A DNA stretch of 33,662 nt, from contig PKRJ01000039.1 of NCBI GenBank assembly GCA_017577365.1, forward strand, positions 1 through 33,662, in the 5' to 3' direction. Position 1 is the stretch's first letter, and every line of letters starts with the position of its first letter. Under the pieces are notes generated by a model. The model was not told the DNA's origin. It searched no databases and saw only the letters and a program-made list of their open reading frames with translations. This stretch comes from Gammaproteobacteria bacterium (lineage in GTDB: Bacteria > Pseudomonadota > Gammaproteobacteria > Steroidobacterales > Rariloculaceae). The position numbers and the translations under genes were made by a program. Positions 17,606 through 25,457 of the stretch are shown here, piece after piece.

Positions 17606-18457
17606 ATGCCGCTCGAGCGGCGATTCAAGGTTCAGGGCCACACGCTCGCGGCGCTCGAGTGGGGAGACGCCGGCGGGCTGCCCGTGCTCGCGCTGCACGG
17701 CTGGCTCGACAATGCCGGAAGCTTCGAGCGGCTCGCGCCGCTCCTTGCCGGCTGCCGCGTCGTCGCGCTCGATCTGGCCGGCCATGGTTTCAGCGATTTT
17801 CGCTCCGAGGATTCCGGGTATCTCCTCTGGCAGGACGTCGGCGATGCGATCGAGGTTGCCGATCGACTCGGTTGGACGCGCTTCTCGCTGATCGGTCACT
17901 CGCGCGGCGCGGCGATCGCGACGCTCGTCGCCGGAACGTTCCCGGAGCGCATCGAGCGGCTCGTGCTGATCGAAGGCGGTCTGCCGCTGATCGATCCGCC
18001 GGACGCGGCGCCTGCACGGCTCGCCGAGGCGCTCGTCCGCAAGCGCGAGCTCGCGGGGCGGACGGGGAGAGTCTTCGCGGGCCGCGAGCGGGCGATCGAG
18101 GAGCGCGTGGCCGGGTTCTCGAAGGTCGAGCGCGAGACCGCGGAGATCCTCGCGCGTCGATCGTTGAGAGCGGTGCCCGGCGGGTGGGTTTGGCATGCGG
18201 ATCAGCGCCTGAAGGCGCCTTCGGAGCTGCGCTTCACGCCCGACCAGGTCCGCGCGTTCGTCACCCGCGTGACCGCTCCGGTGCTGATGTTTCGCGCGAC
18301 CGAAAGCCCGTTCAATCGCTCGCCGGAGTACGACGAGATCGTCCCGCTTTTCCGATCGCTGCGCGTCGTGCGGCTCGCCGGAGGGCATCATTTCCATCTC
18401 GAAGGCGCCGAGCACGCGATCGCCGCCGAGATCCGCAGATTCTTCGCCCTCGACTGA
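17606..18457 (+). CDS. Alpha/beta hydrolase
   Basis: This 283-residue alpha/beta hydrolase (esterase/lipase or serine-hydrolase-like group) has no signal peptide. LALHGWLDNAGSF (28-40) holds the HG oxyanion motif, GHSRGA (97-102) has S99 as nucleophile, and GGHHFHLEGAE near residue 262 supplies the catalytic histidine. The acid residue is less certain because the strand where it is expected reads LMFRATESPF. The ATG lies three bases after the adaptor's stop, so it is likely in the same transcript, although its role with the transporter is unknown. A hairpin follows the stop. The substrate cannot be inferred. Confidence 0.88.
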   Translation: MPLERRFKVQGHTLAALEWGDAGGLPVLALHGWLDNAGSFERLAPLLAGCRVVALDLAGHGFSDFRSEDSGYLLWQDVGDAIEVADRLGWTRFSLIGHSRGAAIATLVAGTFPERIERLVLIEGGLPLIDPPDAAPARLAEALVRKRELAGRTGRVFAGRERAIEERVAGFSKVERETAEILARRSLRAVPGGWVWHADQRLKAPSELRFTPDQVRAFVTRVTAPVLMFRATESPFNRSPEYDEIVPLFRSLRVVRLAGGHHFHLEGAEHAIAAEIRRFFALD

Positions 18458-18460
18458 CGA

Positions 18461-18480
18461 GGGGCGCAACGGATCGCCCC
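18461..18480 (+). terminator. Hairpin after the alpha/beta hydrolase
   Basis: GGGGCG (18461-18466) and CGCCCC (18475-18480) pair exactly around an 8-base loop, starting three bases after the stop. No T-run follows. It is a plausible end of the transporter/hydrolase transcript. Confidence 0.4.
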
Positions 18481-18596
18481 GAATTCGCTACCATCTGGAG
18501 CCGCGCGAAGACGCTCGAAGCTTTCGGGGTCGGCCGCGGCGACTCGCCGATCGTCGAGGCCCGACGCGCGCTCGGGCGCTTCACAGGAGGGAGACG

Positions 18597-19586
18597 ATGA
18601 AGGTATTCGAGATCGTTCAAGGCAGCACGTCGCTCGACGGGCTCAGACTCGCCGAACGACCGAAACCGTCGGCCGGGCCCGGGCAAGTGCTGGTCAGAAT
18701 CCGCGCCGTGTCGCTGAACTATCGCGATCTCGCGGTCGTGCAGGGCAAGTATTTCGGCGGTGCCGTGCCGAGGAATCTGATTCCGCTTTCCGACGGCGCG
18801 GGCGAGGTCGAGGCCGTCGGCGACGGCGTCACGGCCTTCGCGCCGGGCGACCGCGTCGTCGCGACGTTCACGCAGGGCTCGCCGCCCGCCGCGCTCGGCT
18901 CGCCGCTCGACGGCACGCTGGCCGAGCACGTCGTGTTTCCCGAGTCGGGGCTGCTCAAGATTCCCGAGCACCTTTCGTTCGAGGAAGCCGCGACCTTGCC
19001 GTGCGCCGGCGTCACCGCGTGGAACGCGCTGATGGAAGGCAAGATCACGCGTCCCGGCGATACGGTGCTGACGCTCGGCACGGGAGGCGTGTCGATCCTC
19101 GCGCTGCAGATCGCGAAAGCGGCCGGTGCGCGAGTCATCGTCACGTCGTCGAGCGACGAGAAGCTCGCACGCGCAAAGGCGCTCGGCGCCGACGCGACGA
19201 TCAACTATCGCCGCACGCCGAACTGGGACCAGGAGGTGCTTGCCCTGACGTCAGGCCGCGGCGCCGATCATATCGTCGAGGTCGGCGGCGCCGGGACGTT
19301 GCCGCGTTCGCTTCACGCGGTCGCGCAGCGCGGCGAGATCGTGCTGATCGGCGTGCTGACGCCGCCCTCGGGCGACTTGAATCCGCACGCGCTGATGCCG
19401 AAGAACGCGACGCTGCGCGGCGTTTTCGTCGGCGACAAGCCGATGTTCGAGGCGCTGATGCGCGCGATCGAGGTGAACCGCATCCACCCTGTCGTCGATC
19501 AGGTTTTCGACTTCGAGTCGGCGCCCGACGCGTATCGCCGGCTGCAGTCGGCGCAGCATTTCGGCAAGCTCGTCATTCGCGTCTGA
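18597..19586 (+). CDS. Zinc-independent medium-chain dehydrogenase/reductase (quinone-oxidoreductase-like)
   Basis: This is a 329-residue MDR-family NAD(P)H-dependent oxidoreductase. The N-terminal GroES-like domain has LNYRDLAVVQGKY and PLSDGAGEVEAVG. It lacks the GHE histidine/glutamate pair and the structural cysteine cluster of zinc alcohol dehydrogenases. The Rossmann motif GTGGVS (161-166) and the later YRRTPNWDQEV region bind the cofactor. The strong Shine-Dalgarno AGGAGG (18585-18590) fixes the ATG at 18597. A strong hairpin follows the gene. The likely reaction is reduction of quinones, enals or aldehydes; the physiological substrate is unknown. It stands as a single-gene unit. Confidence 0.92.
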   Translation: MKVFEIVQGSTSLDGLRLAERPKPSAGPGQVLVRIRAVSLNYRDLAVVQGKYFGGAVPRNLIPLSDGAGEVEAVGDGVTAFAPGDRVVATFTQGSPPAALGSPLDGTLAEHVVFPESGLLKIPEHLSFEEAATLPCAGVTAWNALMEGKITRPGDTVLTLGTGGVSILALQIAKAAGARVIVTSSSDEKLARAKALGADATINYRRTPNWDQEVLALTSGRGADHIVEVGGAGTLPRSLHAVAQRGEIVLIGVLTPPSGDLNPHALMPKNATLRGVFVGDKPMFEALMRAIEVNRIHPVVDQVFDFESAPDAYRRLQSAQHFGKLVIRV

Positions 19587-19680
19587 CGCCGGCCGAGGAA
19601 AAGGCGGGCCGGGCTCGACCGCCGCGGCGCTGCGATAGATCGGTCGGGAAAGCGGGGCCCGAGAGGCTCTTCCGAGCGAA

Positions 19681-19708
19681 ACCCGTCGGCCGGCCTCGGC
19701 CGACGGGT
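19681..19708. terminator. Strong bidirectional terminator between convergent genes
   Basis: ACCCGTCGGCCG (19681-19692) and CGGCCGACGGGT (19697-19708) are exact complements with a GCCT loop. The + strand continues CTTAC and the minus strand TTCGC, so U-runs are short. Its position between two convergent genes supports a shared terminator. Confidence 0.7.
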
Positions 19709-19718
19709 CTTACGATGC

Positions 19719-20897
19719 TCAGGTGCCCGGAACGAGGGAGAAGCGCGGATCGGCGAGGAGGCATTCCGCCTCCGGCACGCCGAGCTCCCTGCGGACGATA
19801 TTCGTGCCCTGGACGAGCGCCGCCATCTTGTAGAGCGCGTGGCGGCGGCTCATGCCTTCGCGGCCCATGCCGCAGTCGGACGAGATCACGAGGCGCTCGG
19901 CCGGGATATGCTTCAGCGCCTTGCGGATATGGTCCGCGACCTCTTCCGGCCGCTCGACCTGCAGCGAGTGATGGTCGATGACGCCGATCGCGACCTTCAT
20001 GTCGGTGATCTCTTTGCCGATGGCCTCGAGATCGATGCCGCCGGAGCTCACCGACTCGAACGTGATGACGTCGGCATCGACCTTGTTCAGGATCTCGAGC
20101 GCGGGCTTGTAGCTCTGCACCGTCGCGAACATTCGCTGCTGCGACGGGTTGCCCCAGCACGTGTGGCACCAGACCTCGGTCTTCGCGCGCAGCCCCCGCA
20201 CCGTGTTGTTGAACACCTCGAGCATGAACTCGGGGTTGATCTTGTCGTCGACGATGCCGCGCGCGGCGAGGAGGTGAATCTGCGGCTCCTCGAGCTGGAT
20301 CGCGGGACACCCCGCGTCGGCAAGCTCGTGCAGCTCCTCGTTGAACGCGTCGCTGATCGCCCAGATCCGCTCGCGGATGTCCTTGTAGTGGAAGTCCTGC
20401 ACCGCGAACGCGACGAGCTCGGGCGTGACCGTGCCGAACTTGACCGGCTTCGTCGTCATGCGCTGCGCGGCCTTCCAGATCGCCGCGTACTGCATGTTGC
20501 CGCGGCCGACCGGGCCCACGATGCTCGGCATCACGCGCGCTTCGATGTAGTCGTGCAGGATGTGTCCGCGCGGAAACGCGATGCCGCCGGCGCCGGGTTT
20601 CGCGGCCTTCGGCACGCGATCGAAGCCCGACATGTGCGACGGCGGGTAGCTCGTCCAGCTTTGCCCGCCGATATCCGAGTTAAAGCGAACGTCGCCGTCG
20701 GTCAAAATATCGAGGCCCGCGATTGTCTGCTGCGTGATATAGACCGACAGCGTGTCCTCGTACTGCTCCCGGAAGCGAGTCTCGACCATCGCCTCGAGGA
20801 AGCTGCGCATACCCAGGTTTTCCGTATACCAGCTTGGCCGCGGCAGTGATCCGGTGATCGTCGTCGGCAGAATCTTGTCGGCGGTGGCACGCAGCAT
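19719..20897 (-). CDS. Cobalamin-independent methionine synthase C-terminal-like methyltransferase
   Basis: This is a 392-residue protein of the MetE catalytic-barrel family (methionine synthase II). The zinc site is complete by comparison with E. coli MetE: H245 and C247 in VWCHTCWGN, E281 in DVITFESVSSG, and C342 in SSDCGMG. GSLPRP near the N-terminus and QLEEPQ (201-206) are further family motifs. It lacks the N-terminal half of full MetE (about 750 residues), so it is a core-only enzyme that may use a donor other than polyglutamyl methyl-folate. ATG at 20897 has GGGGGAG seven bases upstream and is preferred over the open upstream extension. It is divergent from the EboE-like gene over a 155-base shared promoter region, so the two are probably co-regulated. 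Confidence 0.9.
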   Translation of the reverse strand: MLRATADKILPTTITGSLPRPSWYTENLGMRSFLEAMVETRFREQYEDTLSVYITQQTIAGLDILTDGDVRFNSDIGGQSWTSYPPSHMSGFDRVPKAAKPGAGGIAFPRGHILHDYIEARVMPSIVGPVGRGNMQYAAIWKAAQRMTTKPVKFGTVTPELVAFAVQDFHYKDIRERIWAISDAFNEELHELADAGCPAIQLEEPQIHLLAARGIVDDKINPEFMLEVFNNTVRGLRAKTEVWCHTCWGNPSQQRMFATVQSYKPALEILNKVDADVITFESVSSGGIDLEAIGKEITDMKVAIGVIDHHSLQVERPEEVADHIRKALKHIPAERLVISSDCGMGREGMSRRHALYKMAALVQGTNIVRRELGVPEAECLLADPRFSLVPGT

Positions 20898-20917
20898 CCG
20901 TTCGCTCCCCCGGACTA

Positions 20918-20945
20918 TTGTTCGATTGGCCGGATACAATATTGT
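20918..20945 (+). promoter_or_regulatory. Candidate sigma-70 promoter for the EboE-like gene
   Basis: TTGTTC (20918-20923) and TATTGT (20940-20945) are spaced 16 bases apart, matching -35 and -10 at 3/6 and 4/6 positions. The region is distinctly AT-rich for this genome. Transcription would begin about 100 bases before the gene. Confidence 0.35.
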
Positions 20946-20946
20946 A
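20935..20946. promoter_or_regulatory. Perfect 12-bp palindrome, candidate operator
   Basis: TACAATATTGTA is its own reverse complement, and the half-site TATTGT recurs at 20916-20921. It overlaps the -10 elements proposed for both divergent genes, so one repressor bound here could silence both. No regulator gene is adjacent, so the binding protein is unknown. Confidence 0.5.
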
Positions 20947-20964
20947 GATGCCGGCGGTCCACAA
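20936..20964 (-). promoter_or_regulatory. Candidate sigma-70 promoter for the MetE-like gene
   Basis: On the minus strand, TTGTGG (20964-20959) and TATTGT (20941-20936) are 17 bases apart, matching 3/6 and 4/6 positions. It gives a leader of about 30 bases before the ATG at 20897. Confidence 0.35.
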
Positions 20965-21052
20965 CCCTGGTGTCTCCGACGCATTCTCGGCAGCCCGATC
21001 GTTTCGGCCGCCGGGACACGCGACGCCAAGCGAAGAATCGAGGAGATCTTGA

Positions 21053-22252
21053 ATGGATTTGGGCAGCGGTCTCGGCCATCTGACTTATTCGACTCTGGTC
21101 CACCCGGGCGATACGTGGGCAGAAATTTGGGACAGCCTCACTCGCTACGTGCCGAAGGTCAAAGAGCGCGTTTCGCCCAATGCGCCTTTCGGCGTCTCGC
21201 TGCGAATCTCGGCCGCGTCGGCCGAAACGTTGACGGCCGACGCGAACGAGCGCGCGAAGCTCAAAGCGTTCCTCGACGAGCACGACATGTATCTCTACAC
21301 GGTCAACGCGTTCCCGTACGGCACCTTCAAGAACACGATCGTGAAGGAGCGCGTCTACGAGCCGGATTGGCGCTCGGACGAACGGGCCACCTACACGAAG
21401 CGCGTCGCGGACATTCTCGCCGAGGTGTGCGCGCCGGGCATCGAGCCCTCGATCCAGAGCCCGCCGCTCGGCTTCAAGCCGCGCGTCAGCGGTCCCGACG
21501 TCGTCGACGCGTTCACGCGGCAGGTCATCGGGACGGTCGCGCACCTCGTGAAGCTCCGCGAGCGCACCGGTCGGCTCGTGCGGCTCGCGCTCGAGCCCGA
21601 GCCCGCGTGCTTTCTCGAGACGACCGAAGAAGCCGTCGACTACTTCACGAATCATCTTTACGCCGATAAGGCGGTCGCGTCGCTGGCCGAGCAGACGGGG
21701 CTCTCGAGGAACGATGCCCAACGCACGCTCACCGAGCATCTCGGCATGGTCTACGACATCTGTCATCAGGCCGTCGAGTACGAGGATATCGGCGCGTCGT
21801 TGCGCAGGCTCGCGGACGTGGGCATCCCGGTCTTCAAGCTGCAGGAGGCCGCGGCCGTGCGCGTGCCGGAAGTCACGCAGGAGAAAGTCGATGCGCTCAG
21901 GCAGTACGCGGACACGATCTACCTGACACAGACCATCGAGCGTCGCGACGGGAAGCTCACGCAGTATCTGAATCTCGAGGACGCGTTCGCCGCGTGGGAG
22001 CGCGATCCCGGCCCGCGCGAATGGCGCACGCATATCCACGTTCCGGTCTTTCTCGACGACCTCGGCGATTTCCGGACGACGCGCTTCGCGATCGAGGATG
22101 CGCTCGAGTTCCACAAGGCGAACAAGCTGTCGCCGCACCTCGAGATCGAAACGTATACGTGGGACGTGCTGCCGGAGCACTTGAAGACCGGCGACATCGT
22201 CGATTACGTCACTCGCGAGCTCGAGTGGGTCAAGAGCCAGCTGCTCGGCTGA
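21053..22252 (+). CDS. eboE: EboE-like TIM-barrel protein (sugar isomerase-like)
   Basis: At 399 residues the length and N-terminal pattern fit the 'metabolite traffic protein EboE' group of xylose-isomerase-like TIM barrels. HLTYSTLVHPGDTWAEIW, then YLYTVNAFPYGTF and EPDWRSDERATYTKRVADIL are the matching blocks, recognised from memory of the family. LEPEPACFLETTEE carries acidic residues suited to a barrel metal site. EboE belongs to the ebo cluster linked to export or handling of specialised metabolites, but eboA, B, C, D and F are absent here, so its role may instead be catabolic. ATG at 21053 has AGGAG seven bases upstream. It opens a + strand run with two dehydrogenases. Confidence 0.75.
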   Translation: MDLGSGLGHLTYSTLVHPGDTWAEIWDSLTRYVPKVKERVSPNAPFGVSLRISAASAETLTADANERAKLKAFLDEHDMYLYTVNAFPYGTFKNTIVKERVYEPDWRSDERATYTKRVADILAEVCAPGIEPSIQSPPLGFKPRVSGPDVVDAFTRQVIGTVAHLVKLRERTGRLVRLALEPEPACFLETTEEAVDYFTNHLYADKAVASLAEQTGLSRNDAQRTLTEHLGMVYDICHQAVEYEDIGASLRRLADVGIPVFKLQEAAAVRVPEVTQEKVDALRQYADTIYLTQTIERRDGKLTQYLNLEDAFAAWERDPGPREWRTHIHVPVFLDDLGDFRTTRFAIEDALEFHKANKLSPHLEIETYTWDVLPEHLKTGDIVDYVTRELEWVKSQLLG

Positions 22253-22272
22253 TTCCGTAATGCTGCGACGAG

Positions 22273-22286
22273 TGGGCGAAAGCCCA
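22273..22286 (+). other. GNRA-type stem-loop in the EboE/dehydrogenase spacer
   Basis: TGGGC (22273-22277) and GCCCA (22282-22286) pair around a GAAA tetraloop, and CTCTTTCC follows. It could be a weak terminator, attenuator or mRNA-stability element between the two genes. Confidence 0.35.
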
Positions 22287-22360
22287 ACGCTCTTTCCGCA
22301 CGAGCCGCAGCACGGGAAGGCGAGCAGCCAGAGCGACCGGCACGACAAGGAGACATAGCA

Positions 22361-23236
22361 ATGAGAATAGGCTTCATCGGGCTCGGCCGGATGGGGCAGG
22401 CCATCGCCGGCCGGCTCGCGGGCAGCGAGCACGACCTCATCGTCTACAACCGCACGCGCTCGAAGGCCGCGGAGCTCGAGCAACGCGGCGTGAAGGTCGC
22501 GGACTCGATCGCCGAGGCCTCCGCGGGACGCGACGTCGTGTTCACGATGCTGACCGACGACAAAGCGCTGCGCGAGGTCGCTGCAGGCGGGCTGCTCGAG
22601 TCGCTGCCGAAGGGTGCGATCCACGTGCCGATGGGCACGCACAGCGTGACCGCGCTCGATGCGCTCGCGAAAGAGCACGCGGACGCGGGGCAGATCCTCG
22701 TCGCCGCGCCGGTGCTCGGCCGTCCCGATGCCGCGGCCGCGGGCCAGCTCGGCATCGTCGCCGCCGGGCCCGCCGACGCGATCGCGAAGCTCGAGCCCGT
22801 TTTCGCGCTGTTCGGCCGGCGAACGTTCAACGCCGGCGCGAATCCGGCCGGGGCCGCCGCGGTCAAGCTCGCGAACAACATGGTGCTCGGCTGCGCGATC
22901 GAGGCGATGGCGGAGGGCTTCGCGCTGACGCGCAAGTTCGGCGTGGCTCCGCCCGTGTTCTATGACGTGCTCACGGACGGGCTCTTCGCCGCGCCGGCGT
23001 ACAAGGTCTACGGCAACATCATCGCGAACGAGAAGTACGATCAGGTCGGATTCACGGTGCGGCTCGGGCTGAAAGACGCGAACCTCGCGCTCGCGGCCGG
23101 CGAGGCGGCGGGCGTGCCGCTGCCGAGCTGCAACGTCTTTCGCGACCGGCTGCTCGGCGCGATCGCTCACGGCGAGGGCGATCTCGACTGGTCGGTGATG
23201 GCGCGCGATCAGGCACGCGCAAGCGGGCTCGAATAG
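22361..23236 (+). CDS. NAD(P)-dependent beta-hydroxyacid dehydrogenase family protein
   Basis: This 291-residue enzyme of the 3-hydroxyisobutyrate dehydrogenase / 6-phosphogluconate dehydrogenase-like family has an N-terminal Rossmann fold (GLGRMG, 7-12). R31 after the second strand (VYNRTRS) suggests NADP preference. The substrate-binding motif reads APVLGRPDAA (116-125) instead of the common DAPVSGG, so it is a divergent subgroup. K169 in AAVKLANNM is the catalytic lysine. It would reversibly oxidise a beta-hydroxyacid, or reduce a semialdehyde such as glyoxylate or succinic semialdehyde. ATG at 22361 has AAGGAG eight bases upstream. Context: 108 bases after the EboE-like gene, before the MocA-type gene. 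Confidence 0.9.
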   Translation: MRIGFIGLGRMGQAIAGRLAGSEHDLIVYNRTRSKAAELEQRGVKVADSIAEASAGRDVVFTMLTDDKALREVAAGGLLESLPKGAIHVPMGTHSVTALDALAKEHADAGQILVAAPVLGRPDAAAAGQLGIVAAGPADAIAKLEPVFALFGRRTFNAGANPAGAAAVKLANNMVLGCAIEAMAEGFALTRKFGVAPPVFYDVLTDGLFAAPAYKVYGNIIANEKYDQVGFTVRLGLKDANLALAAGEAAGVPLPSCNVFRDRLLGAIAHGEGDLDWSVMARDQARASGLE

Positions 23237-23260
23237 CTCGAGGAGCTTGCGGGGGAACGG

Positions 23261-23288
23261 CGGCGTGCGGCAGCGCCGATGCACGCCG
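23261..23288 (+). other. Strong inverted repeat between dehydrogenase and MocA-type gene
   Basis: CGGCGTGC (23261-23268) and GCACGCCG (23281-23288) are exact complements. Inside, GGC and GCC can pair around AGC, with a three-base bulge. No T-run follows. Candidate terminator or RNA-stability hairpin within the operon. Confidence 0.45.
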
Positions 23289-23338
23289 AGAAGTGAAGGG
23301 AAGGGCATCCAAGCCCGACTCGAGCAAGGAGAACGAGA

Positions 23339-24364
23339 ATGATCAATGCGGCTATCGTTGGACTCGGCTGGTGGGGACGCACGCTCGTCGAGGCGATCTC
23401 GGGGCAGAGCGAGCGTATGCGTTTCGTCGCGGGTTCGACGCGCACGCTGAACGACGACGTCAAAGGCTTCGCCGAGCAGCACAAGCTGAAGCTCTACTCG
23501 AGCTACGAGGAGATGCTCGAGGATCCCGGCATCGACGCGGTCGTGCTCGCGACGCCGCATTCGCTGCACGTCCCTCAGGTGATCGCGGCCGCCGGCAAGG
23601 GCAAGCACGTGTTCTGCGAGAAGCCGTTCGCGCTGACGAAAGCCGAAGCCGAGGAAGCGGTCGCGGCCGTGAAGCGCGCCGGCGTCGCGCTCGGCCTCGG
23701 CTACAACCGGCGCTGGCATCCCGAGATGAGGAAGCTTCGCGAGAAGATCGCGAGCGGCGATCTCGGCGTGATCCTGCACGTCGAGGCGACGATGACGTTC
23801 CCGAACGCGCTGTTCCTGAAACCCGAGGCGTGGCGCGCGAACCGCGAGGAGACGCCGTGCGGCGGGTTGACGCCGATGGGCGTGCACGCGATCGACGGCA
23901 TGATCGATCTCTGCGGGCCGATCGACGAGGTGTACTGCCAGAGCTTCCGGCGCGTCGTGCAGATCGACGCCGACGACACCACGTCGGTGCTGTTCCGCAT
24001 GAAGGAAGGGATGTCCGGCTACCTCGGCACGATGACCGCGACGGGCGGCGGATTCAGCTTCCAGGTCTACGGCTCGAAGGGCTACGTCCGCCTCGAGGGC
24101 ATGACCCACGTCGCCGGCGCGTCGTCCGAGGAGCGAAGAACGCGCCTCTTCGGCCGCTGCATCTTCAAGCCGACGCAGGGGCCGGCCGAGGAGTGGGACG
24201 CCGAGCGCCTCGACGTGACGCGCGCGTGCCTCGAGTCGTTCGCCGACGCGGCCGCGGGCGGCGAGCCGTTCCCGATCACGCTCGACGAGATGGTGCACGG
24301 CGCGTCCGTGACCGAGGCGATCATTCGCTCGGCCGAGACGCACAAGCCGGAGAAAGTCGCGTAA
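23339..24364 (+). CDS. Gfo/Idh/MocA family oxidoreductase
   Basis: This is a 341-residue NAD(P)-dependent dehydrogenase of the glucose-fructose oxidoreductase / inositol dehydrogenase type. The Rossmann motif GLGWWG is at 8-13. The catalytic EKP triplet is at 94-96 (VFCEKPFAL), and GLGYNRRWHPEM follows. The C-terminal beta-sheet domain includes GGLTPMGVHAIDGMIDL, with the histidine placed as in active members. Substrates are usually sugars, inositols or similar polyols. ATG at 23339 has AAGGAG eight bases upstream. The gene is the third in the run after the EboE-like gene, and a terminator-like hairpin lies just beyond its stop. Confidence 0.93.
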   Translation: MINAAIVGLGWWGRTLVEAISGQSERMRFVAGSTRTLNDDVKGFAEQHKLKLYSSYEEMLEDPGIDAVVLATPHSLHVPQVIAAAGKGKHVFCEKPFALTKAEAEEAVAAVKRAGVALGLGYNRRWHPEMRKLREKIASGDLGVILHVEATMTFPNALFLKPEAWRANREETPCGGLTPMGVHAIDGMIDLCGPIDEVYCQSFRRVVQIDADDTTSVLFRMKEGMSGYLGTMTATGGGFSFQVYGSKGYVRLEGMTHVAGASSEERRTRLFGRCIFKPTQGPAEEWDAERLDVTRACLESFADAAAGGEPFPITLDEMVHGASVTEAIIRSAETHKPEKVA

Positions 24365-24375
24365 GCGGTCCGCGC

Positions 24376-24409
24376 AGTCGGACCCCTCGCTCGGCGCGGG
24401 GGGCCGACT
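24376..24409. terminator. Bidirectional terminator-like hairpin between convergent dehydrogenase genes
   Basis: AGTCGG (24376-24381) pairs with CCGACT (24404-24409), and an inner CCCC pairs with GGGG. The hairpin lies wholly in the 50-base gap between converging genes. CGTCTT follows on the + strand. Confidence 0.55.
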
Positions 24410-24414
24410 CGTCT

Positions 24415-25320
24415 TCAGCTCGTCTTACGTATCTCTACGCCCGTCGAGCGCTCGACCCAGCGAACGAGCTCACTGACGCTCGCGCCGGGCTCCGCAACCG
24501 CCTCGGCGCGCTGCCACAGCTCGCGGCCGTACGCGCTGAACGGCATCGGCACGGCCGCGGACTCCGCGAGCTCCATCGCGATCCTCAGGTCCTTCACCAT
24601 CAGCTCGAGCTTGAACGGGTCGTCGAACGTGCGGCTCGTGACGCGCTGCTTGATGTGCGTCTGCGAGATCCACGACATACCCGTCGAGAGATTCAACACG
24701 TCGGTCATGAGCTCCGGATCGAGGCCGAGCTTCGTGCCGAGCGCGAGCGCCTCGGACGTCGCGAGCAAGGTCATCGCCGTGACGAGATTGTTGAGCGATT
24801 TCATCGTGTGCCCGGCGCCGATGGGGCCGAGGTGGAAGACCTGCTTGCCCATCACGTCGAGAAGGGGGCGGACGCGTGCGATGCTCGCCGGATGCCCGCC
24901 GACCATGAATACGAGCTCCGCGCGCCGCGCACCCCATTCGGCGCCCGAGACCGGCGCATCGACCATGTCGATGCCGCGCTCGCGGAGCGCTTCGGCCGTC
25001 GCGACGGTGATCGCAGGCTCGGACGACGACGTGTCGACCAGGATCGCTTCGCTGCCGAAGCCTTCGACGAGACCTCGAGGTCCGAGCGCGACGTCGCGAA
25101 CGTATTCCCCGGACGGCAGCATCGTGATCACGATCTCGGACGCGGCCGCGACTTCGCGCGGCGAGCCCGCGACCTTGACCGTCGGATGCGCCGCCTTGAG
25201 CCGCTCGGCCTTCGAGCCGTCGATATCGAAGACCGTGAGCGCGTAACCGGCCGTCGCGAGATGCCCCGCCATCGGCGTGCCCATCACGCCGAGCCCGATG
25301 AAGCCGATGCGCCGATCCAT
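24415..25320 (-). CDS. NAD(P)-dependent 3-hydroxyisobutyrate dehydrogenase-like protein
   Basis: This 301-residue member of the beta-hydroxyacid dehydrogenase family is closer to the classical type than the enzyme at 22361. The Rossmann motif GLGVMG is at 9-14. D32 after strand two (VFDIDGSKAE) favours NAD. The substrate motif DAPVSG is at 121-126 and K174 in MKSLNNLV is the catalytic lysine. Likely reactions are oxidation of 3-hydroxyisobutyrate-type acids or reduction of tartronate semialdehyde. The start is ATG at 25320, with GGAG seven bases upstream; an in-frame ATG at 25353 lacks such a site. It converges on the MocA-type gene and may belong to the same metabolic set. Confidence 0.92.
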   Translation of the reverse strand: MDRRIGFIGLGVMGTPMAGHLATAGYALTVFDIDGSKAERLKAAHPTVKVAGSPREVAAASEIVITMLPSGEYVRDVALGPRGLVEGFGSEAILVDTSSSEPAITVATAEALRERGIDMVDAPVSGAEWGARRAELVFMVGGHPASIARVRPLLDVMGKQVFHLGPIGAGHTMKSLNNLVTAMTLLATSEALALGTKLGLDPELMTDVLNLSTGMSWISQTHIKQRVTSRTFDDPFKLELMVKDLRIAMELAESAAVPMPFSAYGRELWQRAEAVAEPGASVSELVRWVERSTGVEIRKTS

Positions 25321-25408
25321 GCCGTGCTCCGTTCGTTCCGATATCGAATGCATGTCGCGAGCAGGATCGGATCATAAACGAAGCGCGTAGCCGCGGCGCG
25401 GACGAGCC

Positions 25409-25426
25409 CCGGCGAACGGGCGCCGG
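25409..25426 (-). terminator. GC hairpin downstream of the Cys-rich gene
   Basis: CCGGCG (25409-25414) and CGCCGG (25421-25426) are complementary with a 6-base loop, 32 bases past the stop of the minus-strand gene. No T-run. A weak candidate. Confidence 0.3.
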
Positions 25427-25457
25427 TCGGCGTCGCGCCGTCTTGCGCACGGCGTCG

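Noticed and set aside
16016..18469. An 817-codon minus-strand open frame
   Set aside because: It is antisense to the adaptor and alpha/beta hydrolase genes, with Arg/Asp/His-biased composition typical of a reversed GC-rich frame.
20915..24343. A 1142-codon open frame on the minus strand
   Set aside because: It lies antisense to three well-recognised genes (EboE-like, dehydrogenase, MocA-type), is Arg/Leu/Glu-rich shadow sequence and has no recognisable domain. Long antisense frames are expected in high-GC DNA.
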